This document shows, in pieces, positions 22,964-31,837 of a stretch of DNA of 54,874 bases. Both the position numbers and the translations under genes were made by a program. The number at the start of each line of letters is the position of its first letter. Positions within the stretch are counted from its first letter, which is position 1. The DNA is taken from positions 1 through 54,874 of the forward strand of contig CANPYX010000014.1 of the NCBI GenBank assembly GCA_947588955.1. The letters run 5' to 3'. A model generated the notes under the pieces. The model ran no database searches. It saw only the letters and a list, made by a program, of their open reading frames with translations, and was not told where the DNA came from. The stretch comes from an uncultured Oscillospiraceae bacterium (GTDB taxonomy: Bacteria > Bacillota > Clostridia > Oscillospirales > Oscillospiraceae).

Positions 22964-24902
22964 TTTCCCTCGCCCCCTGCATTGTGAACACGGTGACGGG
23001 GTTTTGCGCCGACATCAGGCTGTACCCGCCCGCCTTCTTTGACACGGCTACACTCACCGACACGGCGTCAAAGTATTCAAAGCCGTATTTTTCCGCAAGG
23101 CGCGTGAGCTCCGCCGATGTCTCCAGCGTCACGGCGGTTGCCACTATGCGGGCGGCTGGATTTTTGGCGAGGACCGCCTCAATCACCGCCTCCATGCTGC
23201 CGGAGGAGCCGCCCACAAAGACGTGGGTGGGGGCGGGCAGCGCCTCCAGCGCCTCTGGCGCCTCGCCCTCGGTGACGGTTATGTTTTCCAGGCGGAATTT
23301 AAGGGCATTTTGCCGTATAAGCTTGCACGCCTCAGCCGACCTTTCAACGGCGTAGACGCGCCCCTCCGGGGCGGAAAGGGCGCACTCCACGGACACCGAG
23401 CCCGTCCCCGCGCCCACGTCCCATATGACGGAACCGAACTCCGGCGCGAGCTTAGAGAGGCACACGCTCCTGACCTCCGATTTCGTCATGGGTACGGCTC
23501 CGCGGATAAACTCGCCGTCGGGTATGCCCCGGCGGACGCGGCGTCGGGCGTCGGGATTTTCAATGAGCATGACGGAGAGGCTGTCGAAATCCCGCTCCGA
23601 AAGCTCCCCGGCAGTGGCGCGTGTCACGCGCTCGCCGGGGCAGGAGAGGCGCTCGCCCACGGTGACGGTGAGATTTGAAAAGCCGTAGGCGCACAGCCTT
23701 TTTGCCACGTTCCCCACGGTGTTCTCCCCGCCCGTCAGGGCAAAGACATACCGGTTTTCCTCCACGGCGCGAATGAGATTTGCGTCCCTGCCGTGGAGAC
23801 TTAAAAGCTTTATATTCTCCCAGGATATGCCAAGGCGCGCGGCGAAGTATACGGGGGAGGCTATGCCGGGTATGAGGCGAAGGTCGTAGTCAGGAAGGGC
23901 GGCGCGCAGTACAGCGGCGGCGCTGTAAAAGCCCACGTCGCCGCGAAGCGCCAGCACGGGGCTTTGAAAGCGGCGGCTTTCCAGTATTTTTCGCACCTCC
24001 TCCGGCATAAACGCCCGGAACGCGGGCTTAAAGTCCGTCAGGCACTCCAGCACGGGACCCGCGCCCAGCACCGCGTCGGCGCTTTCCAGCGCGCGCCGCG
24101 CCCGAAGCGTCAGGCAGTCCGGGCTTCCGGGGCCTATTCCCACAAGTGTGAGGCGCTTTGAGGGGGGCATGAGGCTTTGAAGCGCCTCGTCAAGGGTAAC
24201 GCCGTCATCATTTTCAGCCGGGGGACCGATTATGACGGGGACGGCGCCGGCGCTCTCCGCCGCCGAAAGCTTCTCCTCAAAGCCGCCAGCCGCGCCGGAG
24301 GCCTTTGTCACAAGCCATTTCGCCCCCGTCTGCCGGAGCGTCGCCTCGTTGAGCTCGCGGGTGAAGGGTCCTTGCATGGCGATGATGTGGGAGGCGGGAA
24401 CGCCGGCGGAGAGGCAGGCGTCAATGGAGGAGGTCAGGGGCAGGACACGCGCCCAGACGCGGGACATTTGGAGCTTTGAAAAGGCGGACAGCTCCTTTGC
24501 GCCGGTGGTGAGGAGGATATTGCCGCGTGTCCCCGCAAGGTACTCCGCCGCCTCCTCGGTGGTTTTTACGTACACGGCGCCGCCGGCAACGCCGGTTTTC
24601 CTCGCGACGCGTATGAGGGGGACGCGGGCTCGTGAGGCGGCGGCGCGGATATTTTTTGACGCCTCCACAGCGTAGGGGTGGGTGGCGTCGATGACGCGGG
24701 AAAATCCGTTTTCACGGATAAAGCTCTCCATCTGGGCACTGTCCATGCGCCCCGCGATAACGTCTATGCCGTCAATGCCCTCAAGGAGGCTTTTCCCGTA
24801 GTCCGTGGCGACGCAGAGGGTGAGGGAATAGGCGCTGTTCAGCCCTTCCGCGAGGGCGCGCCCCTCTGAGGTGCCGGCAAAAATACAGATTTTTTCCTTC
24901 AC
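22956..24902 (-). CDS. cbiJET: Three-domain CbiJ-CbiE-CbiT fusion
   Basis: A 648-aa protein combines three corrin-ring enzymes. Residues 1-245 are CbiJ/CobK (cobalt-precorrin-6A reductase; FAGTSEGRALAE at the N-terminus, DATHPYAVEAS). Residues 250-455 are CbiE (C5-methyltransferase; LTLVGIGPGSPDCLTLRA, LRGDVGFYSAA). Residues 460-648 are CbiT (C15-methyltransferase/decarboxylase; GIPDGEF, SAM motif DVGAGTGS at 495-502). CbiE-CbiT (CobL) fusions are common; fusion with the reductase is less usual. No frameshift or internal stop is present. It would carry out three consecutive steps on one polypeptide. Confidence 0.93.
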   Translation of the reverse strand: MKEKICIFAGTSEGRALAEGLNSAYSLTLCVATDYGKSLLEGIDGIDVIAGRMDSAQMESFIRENGFSRVIDATHPYAVEASKNIRAAASRARVPLIRVARKTGVAGGAVYVKTTEEAAEYLAGTRGNILLTTGAKELSAFSKLQMSRVWARVLPLTSSIDACLSAGVPASHIIAMQGPFTRELNEATLRQTGAKWLVTKASGAAGGFEEKLSAAESAGAVPVIIGPPAENDDGVTLDEALQSLMPPSKRLTLVGIGPGSPDCLTLRARRALESADAVLGAGPVLECLTDFKPAFRAFMPEEVRKILESRRFQSPVLALRGDVGFYSAAAVLRAALPDYDLRLIPGIASPVYFAARLGISWENIKLLSLHGRDANLIRAVEENRYVFALTGGENTVGNVAKRLCAYGFSNLTVTVGERLSCPGERVTRATAGELSERDFDSLSVMLIENPDARRRVRRGIPDGEFIRGAVPMTKSEVRSVCLSKLAPEFGSVIWDVGAGTGSVSVECALSAPEGRVYAVERSAEACKLIRQNALKFRLENITVTEGEAPEALEALPAPTHVFVGGSSGSMEAVIEAVLAKNPAARIVATAVTLETSAELTRLAEKYGFEYFDAVSVSVAVSKKAGGYSLMSAQNPVTVFTMQGARENG

Positions 24903-25624
24903 AGCTTATACCCCCTGGGAGTGACCATTTTTCCGTCTATGAGCCTTGTGGAAGAATTCCCGATAAACACCGTGTCGCGCATCCCCGCCCGAAACGCGGC
25001 GAGCTCCGAAAGCGTCATCACCTGAAAGCTCTCCTCGCCGCCGCCCACGTCCGTGGCGACGCCGCAGACCGTCTCCGGCGGGCGGTGAAGTGCTATGAGC
25101 TTTGAGGCGCGGGAGAGATTTTCCGTCCGGGCGCGGCTTCCGGGATTGTAGAGGACTATCACAAGGTCCGCCGCCGATGCCAGCTCCAACCGCTTTTCAA
25201 TTGTCTCCCAAGGGGTCAGCAGGTCCGAGAGGCTGAGGACGCAAAAGTCCGCCGTCAGCGGGGAGCCCAGCCCCGCCGCGCCGGAGAGTGCGGCGGTCAC
25301 GCCGGGGACGAGGCGGACCTCCACCCCGTATTCACCGGCAAGCTCCAAAATTGGGGACGCCATGCCGTAAACGCCGGGGTCGCCGGAGCAAACCATCGCC
25401 ACGGCCTTTCCTGAGGCGGCGAGCTCCAGGGCGGCGCGGCAGCGCTGCGTCTCACGGCGCATGGGGGTGGAGAGATATTCCTTTTCGGGGAAAACCGCCC
25501 TGACCTTTTGGCAGTAGGGACCGTAGCCCACCACTATCTCCGCCGCCTTTAGAGTCCTATAAGCGGCGAGGGTCATGCCCTCTGGGTCGCCGGGACCTAT
25601 GCCGACTACCTTTAGCTCCTTCAA
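24899..25624 (-). CDS. cbiH: Cobalt-precorrin-3B C17-methyltransferase CbiH
   Basis: SAM-dependent methylation at C17 with ring contraction. The 241-aa protein has VVGIGPGDPEGMTLAAYRTL, the SAM-binding VCSGDPGVYGMAS, LVPGVTAALSGAAGLGSPL and VLYNPGSRAR. I chose the TTG at 25624, which has GGAGGG 6 nt upstream and forms a TTGA overlap with the cbiG stop. A TTG five codons earlier is possible. Confidence 0.94.
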   Translation of the reverse strand: MKELKVVGIGPGDPEGMTLAAYRTLKAAEIVVGYGPYCQKVRAVFPEKEYLSTPMRRETQRCRAALELAASGKAVAMVCSGDPGVYGMASPILELAGEYGVEVRLVPGVTAALSGAAGLGSPLTADFCVLSLSDLLTPWETIEKRLELASAADLVIVLYNPGSRARTENLSRASKLIALHRPPETVCGVATDVGGGEESFQVMTLSELAAFRAGMRDTVFIGNSSTRLIDGKMVTPRGYKL

Positions 25625-26637
25625 AGCTCGACCCTCCAATCTCTTGCCGCAACCGCCACGGTGACGCCGTTTGAGGCGGTTTTGGGGATTATGAGCGTGG
25701 CTCCGGTCAGTAAGGCGGCGCGCTCGCAGACGTTGCCGACGCCAACGGTTCTCTTCACAAAGTCGGAATCATGAAATTCGCCGGGGGCGCGGCTCAGCTC
25801 ATCGGCGGAGTAGAATTTCAGGGGCGCGCCCAGGCTCCGGGCAAACTCCAAAAGTCCCGCCTCGTCCCGCTTTATGTCCGCCGTGGCAACGCATGATATG
25901 GCGGCGGGGTCGAGGTTCGCCGCGTCGAAGGCGGCGGCGACCGCCCCGGATATTGCGTCGGCCGCCGTTCCGCAGCGGCAGCCGACGCCAAGGGTGAGAA
26001 TACGTGGGACGAGGCGGAGGGTGGTTTTGTACGGCGTCTCCCGGCGGATGCCGATGTAGATGCCGACGCCGCCGGCGTCGCCGGGGACAAGCCCCGCCGG
26101 GAGGAGCTTTGGCAGGGGAAATTCGGAGAATATGGGCACGTCGCCCGTCAGGATGGCGGCGGAGACGGCCTTCGCCGCGGCGAGGGAGGATATTGCGCAG
26201 CCGTGCTCCACCGCCCAGGCGTCGCAGGAGAAGCGGCCTGCCAGGTCCGTGGCGGTGGTAATCACCGGCACGGCTCCGGTGAGGGCGGCGAGGGTCCGGG
26301 CGTAAGCGTTGGCGCCGCCGATGTGACCGGAGAGGATGGGGATCACGAATTTGCCCGCCTCGTCCATGACCAAAACGGCGGGGTCCTCGGCCTTGCTTTT
26401 AAGGTGCGGGGCGATGTCCCGCACGGCTATGCCGCAGGCGCAGATGAAGATGAGGAGCTCGTGAGAGCGGAAAAGCCCGCCCATGTCGGCGCAGACGCTT
26501 TTGTGGGAGGTGAAGCCGTGGGGCGCGGCGTACCTTTCCGTGGAGTGGACGGCGGAGAGGGGCAGGTCAAGGAGCCCACAGAGCTTTTCCGCCAGCTCAC
26601 AGGCGGCGGGGGAGAAGCAGAAGACGGCGGCGTTCAT
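25621..26637 (-). CDS. cbiG: Cobalt-precorrin-5A hydrolase CbiG
   Basis: Opens the delta-lactone of cobalt-precorrin-5A with loss of acetaldehyde, a step specific to the anaerobic pathway. The 338-aa protein has a central ILSGHIGGANAYA (about 100-112), LTLGVGCRCGT at the start of the C-terminal domain, and a final VGVGNVCERAALLTG...NGVTVAVA. It overlaps cbiF by 4 bp. Together with CbiD it marks the pathway as oxygen-independent. Confidence 0.95.
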   Translation of the reverse strand: MNAAVFCFSPAACELAEKLCGLLDLPLSAVHSTERYAAPHGFTSHKSVCADMGGLFRSHELLIFICACGIAVRDIAPHLKSKAEDPAVLVMDEAGKFVIPILSGHIGGANAYARTLAALTGAVPVITTATDLAGRFSCDAWAVEHGCAISSLAAAKAVSAAILTGDVPIFSEFPLPKLLPAGLVPGDAGGVGIYIGIRRETPYKTTLRLVPRILTLGVGCRCGTAADAISGAVAAAFDAANLDPAAISCVATADIKRDEAGLLEFARSLGAPLKFYSADELSRAPGEFHDSDFVKRTVGVGNVCERAALLTGATLIIPKTASNGVTVAVAARDWRVEL

Positions 26638-27389
26638 ATTTTCGCCTCCCGAAAGCCCGTGGAGAAGGACGGGTCGTAGAGCCGGGAGGGGGAGAAATCG
26701 GAGGTGAGGAAGCTGCCAACGATTATGAGGGCGGCGCTTGTTATGCCGTTCTCCGACGCCGTTTTCTCCAATGTCCCCACGGTACAGCGCAGGATCTTTT
26801 CGTCAGGCCATGTTGCCCTGTAGACGATGGCGGCGGGGGTGTCGGGGGTCATGCCGCCGGCGAGGAGGTCGGAGGTCACTCTTTGGAGAAGCCCGGTGCT
26901 CAGAAAGAGGACCATGGCGGCGCCGTGGGATGCCAGCGCCGCGAGGCTTTCAGATTCGGGGACGGGCGTTCTGCCCGATGCGCGGGTCACTATGACGGTC
27001 TGGGAGACGCCGGGGAGGGTGTACTCGGTTTTCAGCGCCGCCGCCGCTCCCGAGAGGGCGCTGACGCCGGGGGTGATGTCAAAATCGATGTTCCGAAGAC
27101 GAAGCTCCCGAATTTGTTCCCCGATGGCGCCGTAGAGGGAGGGGTCGCCGGAGTGGAGGCGGAGGGTGGTCTTCCCCCGCGCCTCGGCGGACTCGATCAC
27201 GGAGAGGACCTCCGGGAGGGTCATTTTGGCGCTGTCATATTTTTCACTCTCCGGCTTTGCGTATTTCAGAAGAGCGGGGTTTATGAGGGAGCCGGCGTAG
27301 ATGACCACGTCCGCCTCCTCCAGGAGCCTTTTGCCGCGAAGGGTTATGAGGTCCTCCGCGCCGCATCCGGCGCCGACTATGTGTACCAT
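26634..27389 (-). CDS. cbiF: Cobalt-precorrin-4 C11-methyltransferase CbiF
   Basis: The 251-aa SAM-dependent methyltransferase begins VHIVGAGCGAEDLITLRG and has HSGDPSLYGAIGEQ, GVSALSGAAAAL and TRASGRTPVPESESL, typical of CbiF/CobM. Its ATG directly abuts the cbiD stop codon with AAAGGAGG inside the end of cbiD. Confidence 0.95.
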   Translation of the reverse strand: MVHIVGAGCGAEDLITLRGKRLLEEADVVIYAGSLINPALLKYAKPESEKYDSAKMTLPEVLSVIESAEARGKTTLRLHSGDPSLYGAIGEQIRELRLRNIDFDITPGVSALSGAAAALKTEYTLPGVSQTVIVTRASGRTPVPESESLAALASHGAAMVLFLSTGLLQRVTSDLLAGGMTPDTPAAIVYRATWPDEKILRCTVGTLEKTASENGITSAALIIVGSFLTSDFSPSRLYDPSFSTGFREAKI

Positions 27390-28523
27390 TTACTTTTCCT
27401 CCTTTAACCGTGCCAAAAGCTCTCCGGCTTGCGCGGTTTGACCGAGAAGGCCGTATTTTTTGGAAAACGTCAGGACGCCGGGGAGGAGCTTGAAGGGCTT
27501 TGCCGCCAGGTTTTCGCCGATTTTGTCCATTACGCGCTCCATGACGGGGGCGCGGAGACCCGCGTTTTCCAGAATGTCCAGCATACTGTCGGTAGAGGCG
27601 CTGTCCATTAGGGCACGGAGGGTTTCGGGGGACGCGCCGAGAGCGCCGGCGTGGGCGGCGAGGATCTCGGCGCGGCAGTCGCCGTAACGGGAGTGGGTGT
27701 TGAACATGTTTGCCGCCAGCTTTACGGTCTTGCCGATGTGTCCCACTAAGAGCGCGCCGGAAAAGCCCAGCCCGTCCGCTGCGGAGAAGGCGTCGCCCAC
27801 GAAATTCGAGACGGTGACGGCGTTTTCGGGAGCGAGGCGCAGAGAATTTTCCACGAAGTCCGCGCCGTAATTTCCGGGGACGAAAAGCACGTACCTCCGC
27901 CCCGCCGCGCGGCGGGTGGAAAGCTCGGCGCGGAATGTCTCCACCACCGCCGCGTCGCTCATGGGCTCCACGATGCCGGTGGTGCCGAGAATGGATATGC
28001 CGCCGATTATACCAAGGCGCGGGTTGAAGGTTTTCCCGGCAAGCTCCGCGCCCTCCGGGGCGGAGATGAGGGCGCGGAGCCCTCCGGTGTAGCCTGAGTC
28101 CTCGCAGACCTCCGTCAGGGCGGCGGCGATCATCCTTCGGGGCGTGGAGTTTATCGCCGCCTCGCCCACGGGCCTGTCGAGGCCCGGCTTTGTGACGCGC
28201 CCGATGCCCTCGCCGCCGTCAATTGTTATCCCCAGTATGGCGGTTTTCTCCACGCGGGCGTAGATTTTTATTCCGTTTGTCACGTCCGGGTCGTCGCCGC
28301 TGTCCTTTTTGACGGCGCAGGAGGCGTAAGCCTCGCAAAGCTCCACGTCCTCCAGGGGGAGGGTGAGGTCTATGCCGGCGGGGGTGAGGAGGCGGACGCT
28401 TTGGAGCCGCCTGCCGCTCAGGAGCATTATTGCCGCTGCCTTTGCCGCCGCCGCCGCGCACGAGCCGGTGGTGAAGCCGCGGCGGAGCCTTTTGCCGTCC
28501 TTTGTTATGAAGCTGTCGTTCAT
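27390..28523 (-). CDS. cbiD: Cobalt-precorrin-5B C1-methyltransferase CbiD
   Basis: The 377-aa protein has the CbiD opening RRGFTTGSCAAAAAKAA (about 14-30), GEGIGRVTKPGL, and the C-terminal LLVGHIGKTVKLAANMFNTHSRYGD. It methylates C1 in the anaerobic route. It overlaps cbiC by 4 bp. Confidence 0.95.
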   Translation of the reverse strand: MNDSFITKDGKRLRRGFTTGSCAAAAAKAAAIMLLSGRRLQSVRLLTPAGIDLTLPLEDVELCEAYASCAVKKDSGDDPDVTNGIKIYARVEKTAILGITIDGGEGIGRVTKPGLDRPVGEAAINSTPRRMIAAALTEVCEDSGYTGGLRALISAPEGAELAGKTFNPRLGIIGGISILGTTGIVEPMSDAAVVETFRAELSTRRAAGRRYVLFVPGNYGADFVENSLRLAPENAVTVSNFVGDAFSAADGLGFSGALLVGHIGKTVKLAANMFNTHSRYGDCRAEILAAHAGALGASPETLRALMDSASTDSMLDILENAGLRAPVMERVMDKIGENLAAKPFKLLPGVLTFSKKYGLLGQTAQAGELLARLKEEK

Positions 28524-29137
28524 CGCGTCAGGGAGTAGACAAGGGCGTTGACTATCGCCGCCGCCACGTTTGAGCCGCCCTTCCTGCCCCTTGCCACTAT
28601 GTGGGGGACATTGGAGGCGAGAATTGCGTCCTTGGCCTCCAGAATGTTCACAAAGCCCACGGGTACGGCGATGATGAGCTCCGGGGCAAGCCTTCCCGCG
28701 TCCATAAGCTCACGGAGGGTCAATAGGGCGGTGGGGGCGTTGCCGATGGCGAAGATGAGGGGGCGGTGAAGGCGCGCCGCCCTCTCCATGGACACCGCGG
28801 CGCGGGTACAGCCCCGGCGCTTTGCCTCCTCCGCCACGTCCGGGTCGGACATGAAACAGAGTATTTCACAGCCCAGCCTTTGGGCGGCGGATTTGTTGAT
28901 CCCCGCCTTTGCCATTTGGGTGTCGGTGACGATGGCGCAGCCGCTTTTAAGGGCGTTTTTTCCGGCTTGAACGGCGTTGGGGGAGAAATGAAGGCTTTGG
29001 GCGTAGTCAAAGTCGGCGGTGCAGTGTATGACGCGCTTGACCACGGGCTTTATGTCCGGGGGGAGCTCCACGGTGAGCTCGGATTCTATGAGCTCCATGC
29101 TCCGCGCCTCGATTGCGGCGGGGTCGGTTATCAGCAT
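28520..29137 (-). CDS. cbiC: Cobalt-precorrin-8 methylmutase CbiC
   Basis: Moves a methyl group from C11 to C12 to give cobyrinic acid. The 205-aa protein has the catalytic histidine in VIHCTADFDY (His38), AIVTDTQMAKAGI, and C-terminal GNAPTALL...PVGFVN...ARGRKGGSNVAAA. I chose the ATG at 29137, with AAGGAG 8 nt upstream; a GTG at 29146 sits on the ribosome-binding site and is less likely. It overlaps the end of cbiA. Confidence 0.94.
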   Translation of the reverse strand: MLITDPAAIEARSMELIESELTVELPPDIKPVVKRVIHCTADFDYAQSLHFSPNAVQAGKNALKSGCAIVTDTQMAKAGINKSAAQRLGCEILCFMSDPDVAEEAKRRGCTRAAVSMERAARLHRPLIFAIGNAPTALLTLRELMDAGRLAPELIIAVPVGFVNILEAKDAILASNVPHIVARGRKGGSNVAAAIVNALVYSLTR

Positions 29138-30495
29138 TTTGAACACTCCTTATATTCGGCATATTCGGCGCATTTTTTGAGGAAGCTCTCCGCCGCCGGA
29201 ATGTAAGCGGGGAGGTAGAGGTGGGGGTAGCCGGCGTAGAGGGTGGGGGTGTAAAAGGCGCAGTCCCAACGCCTGCCGCCGGGTTTTTGGGCGGTGAAGC
29301 CGTCGCCGGTGCCGGTGCTGTCATAGTAGTGGAATTCGTGGGCGGGGAGGACCGTTCCGGCGGGACCGAAAAGACCGTCTCTTTGGGAGGTGAGGGTCAC
29401 GTAGCCGAAGCGGACGAGGCGTCCGGCGTTGAAGCTCTCATTTTGGAGGACGCCGCACATTTTCCTGCCCTCAAGCCGGGAACCGAGGTACTGGAAGCCG
29501 CCGCACTCGGCGACGGTGGGCATACCGGACAGGACGGCGCGGCGGACGCTTTCGGCGGCGGCGCGGTTTTTCTCCAGGGTGTCCGCGTAAAGCTCCGGGT
29601 AGCCGCCGGGGAGGTAGAGGCCCGCCGCGCCGGAGGGTACGGGCTCGTCCTTGAGGGGCGAGAAAAACAGGATTTTTGCCCCCATGGAGCGAAAAAGCTC
29701 CAGGGTGTCGGGGTAGATGAAGGAGAAGGCGGCGTCGCGCGCCACGGCGACGGCGACGGGCGGGAGCGCGGGGAGGGGACGGGGCCCAGCTTTGAGCTCC
29801 GGCGCGGAGGCGGCGAGGGAGAGGACGCCGTCAATATCCAGCGTTTCGCGGCAGATGTCGCCCAGGGCGTCAAGCTTTTGGACGGCGGCTTGGGTGTCCT
29901 CCGGCGTCACAAGCCCCAGGTGGCGGGAGGGGAAAAGGCAGGTCTCCGGCAGCTTTGGGATATAGCCCAGGGGGAGGATATTCCCGCCGAAGCGCCGGAG
30001 GGTGAGGTCGTGAAGGCGCTCATATGTCCCGCCTGTCACCCGGTTGAAGATGACGCCGCGAACGGAGCTGTCGGGGTAAAAGCGGCTGAAGCCCTCAAGG
30101 ACAGCCAGCGCCGAGGCACAGGTTCCGGCGGCGTTGACCGTGAGGACCACGGGGGCGGAGACGGCGCGGGCGACGGTGTAGGTGCTGTTGTCGGTGCCGT
30201 CCTCGCCGGTTCCGTCGTAATAGCCCATGACGCCCTCGATGACGGTGATGTCGCGCCCGGCGTGGGCGGCGAGGGCGGAGCGGAGGAGGGAGTCGGAGCA
30301 GAAGAAGGGGTCCAGGTTCCCGGAGGGGATGCCCAGCGCCTCCCGGTGGAACATGGGGTCGATGTAGTCGGGGCCGCATTTCAGGGCGGAGACGCCGCCG
30401 CTCCTCTCCCGAAGGAGCTTCAGGAGGGCGCAGACGGCGGTGGTTTTTCCGCAACCGCTGGAGGCGCCGGCTATGAGCACGCGGGGGCACCTCAT
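29131..30495 (-). CDS. cbiA: Cobyrinate a,c-diamide synthase CbiA
   Basis: Amidates the a and c side chains of cobyrinate using glutamine and ATP. The 454-aa protein starts with the ATPase P-loop GASSGCGKTT (10-19), then KCGPDYIDPMFH and VIEGVMGYYDG. It ends with a glutamine-amidotransferase domain whose nucleophile lies in TVAECGGFQYLG, followed by HEFHYYD. It overlaps btuD and cbiC. Confidence 0.95.
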   Translation of the reverse strand: MRCPRVLIAGASSGCGKTTAVCALLKLLRERSGGVSALKCGPDYIDPMFHREALGIPSGNLDPFFCSDSLLRSALAAHAGRDITVIEGVMGYYDGTGEDGTDNSTYTVARAVSAPVVLTVNAAGTCASALAVLEGFSRFYPDSSVRGVIFNRVTGGTYERLHDLTLRRFGGNILPLGYIPKLPETCLFPSRHLGLVTPEDTQAAVQKLDALGDICRETLDIDGVLSLAASAPELKAGPRPLPALPPVAVAVARDAAFSFIYPDTLELFRSMGAKILFFSPLKDEPVPSGAAGLYLPGGYPELYADTLEKNRAAAESVRRAVLSGMPTVAECGGFQYLGSRLEGRKMCGVLQNESFNAGRLVRFGYVTLTSQRDGLFGPAGTVLPAHEFHYYDSTGTGDGFTAQKPGGRRWDCAFYTPTLYAGYPHLYLPAYIPAAESFLKKCAEYAEYKECSKC

Positions 30496-31616
30496 GACGG
30501 CACCTCCGAAGCGCCGCCGGGGACCACCCTTTTGCCACGGGAGCGGGCGTAGTCAAGAAGCTCAGCCTTGGCGCTGTTGGTCCCACGCGCGGGACAGCCG
30601 GAGTCGACCACTGTTTCCGAGGCGTCAATGAGGGCTTTGGCGGCGGAAATGTGGGCCTCGGTGAGGTCGCCAAAGGCGGGGCATTTAACCACCGAGGCGG
30701 CGAGTGGCGCGGCGACTGCCAGGTCAAGGTCGTTTTCAAAGAGTATACCGGCGTAAAACGGGACGCCCGCCTTTTGGAGGGCGCGGTAAACGGGGATACC
30801 GTACCCGCCGCCGCCAACGACGAATACCTGGGGAACGCCCAGCGGGGCGGCAAGCTCAATGCTTCCGAGGGAGGCGTTATAGGAGCCGCGCTCAAGCCCG
30901 TAAAGGCGGCGGACGCTTAAATCGGAGAAGACCTCCTCAGGCTTGCCGAAGGCGGAGATGCCGTCAGGGGAGACGCAGACAACGGTGTCTGAGACCTTGG
31001 AGGCCAGGTCGATCTCGTGGAGGCTCATGAGAATGGCGACGCCCCGCTCCTTGGACATAGACCTGAGTATCTCCAAAAGCTCAATCTTGTGCCTTATGTC
31101 CAGGAAGGAGGTGGGCTCGTCCAAAACGATGAGCTCCGGCTCCTGGGCGATGGCGCGGGCGAGGAGGACGCGCTGGCGCTGTCCGTCGCTGAGGGCGGAG
31201 AAGTCGCGGTCCGCTATATCGGCGGCGTTGACCTGGGAGAGGGCGTCAAGGACTATCTCCCTGTCCCGGCGGGTGAGGAGCCCGAAGCTGCCGGTGTAGG
31301 GGTAGCGCCCCGCCGCCGCCACGTCAAAGGCGGTGAGGAGCTCCGGCCTTATCCGGTCCGTCAGCACCACAGCCATTTTCCGCGCCATGGCCTTGGAGTC
31401 GGCAAAGCGCAGGTCCTCGCCCTCCAAAAGGATCTGACCGGATATGGCGGGGAGGCGGCGGGTGACGGTTTTGAGGATAGTGGATTTCCCTGAGCCGTTG
31501 GGGCCGGTGAGGGTCATTATGCCGCCCCTTTGAAGGGAGAGGGATATGTGGGAGAGAAGGGGCTTGCCGTTGTAGCCAACGGCAAGGTCGCGGAGCTCAA
31601 AATACGGCTTGTCCAT
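30492..31616 (-). CDS. btuD: Corrinoid ABC transporter ATPase with C-terminal extension
   Basis: ATPase partner of the BtuC-like permease. Residues 1-250 are a complete ABC domain: Walker A GPNGSGKS (38-45), signature LSDGQRQ (142-148), Walker B LIVLDEP (162-168) and switch His (LMSLHEID). Residues 255-374 form a distinct extension with a glycine-rich VVGGGGYG (267-273) and VVDSGCPARGTNSAKAELL, suggesting a Rossmann-like nucleotide or cofactor fold. Its role is unknown; regulation of transport or an enzyme step near CbiA is possible. It is separated from btuC by repeat copy 4, the only sizeable gap in the operon. Confidence 0.92.
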   Translation of the reverse strand: MDKPYFELRDLAVGYNGKPLLSHISLSLQRGGIMTLTGPNGSGKSTILKTVTRRLPAISGQILLEGEDLRFADSKAMARKMAVVLTDRIRPELLTAFDVAAAGRYPYTGSFGLLTRRDREIVLDALSQVNAADIADRDFSALSDGQRQRVLLARAIAQEPELIVLDEPTSFLDIRHKIELLEILRSMSKERGVAILMSLHEIDLASKVSDTVVCVSPDGISAFGKPEEVFSDLSVRRLYGLERGSYNASLGSIELAAPLGVPQVFVVGGGGYGIPVYRALQKAGVPFYAGILFENDLDLAVAAPLAASVVKCPAFGDLTEAHISAAKALIDASETVVDSGCPARGTNSAKAELLDYARSRGKRVVPGGASEVPS

Positions 31617-31660
31617 ATTTCACCTCATTGGCTGCTTGCCAAAGGAAAAGATTCTAATTC

Positions 31661-31837
31661 AAATATTTTTCCGGCGGCATGTACGTCGGAAAAATCACCT
31701 TTTGTCGCGCAAGTGTGCCGCCTCCGGCGGCGCATGCGGCGCGACAGCAGGAAAAAATTTATGAATTTCGCAAAATTCATAAATTTTTTCCGCACGTTTC
31801 CCCTTATCTGAAAAAGCCCGTCAGGGCTTTTTCAGAT
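31661..31837 (+). repeat. Multi-hairpin intergenic element, copy 4 (inside the cob operon)
   Basis: Hairpins A, B (GTCGCGC/GCGCGAC) and C (arms AAATTTATGAATTT..., tip CGCA) and the linker CGCACGTTTCCCC are all present. Hairpin D (ATCTGAAAAAGCCC / GGGCTTTTTCAGAT, 31806-31837) overlaps the last codons and stop of btuC. It is the only insertion breaking the otherwise overlapping genes of the riboswitch-controlled operon, and D is a plausible internal attenuator. Confidence 0.9.

Noticed and set aside
29221-30552. 443-aa open frame antisense to cbiA
   Set aside because: It is a low-complexity Gly/Ala/Val shadow of cbiA with no motif or ribosome-binding site.
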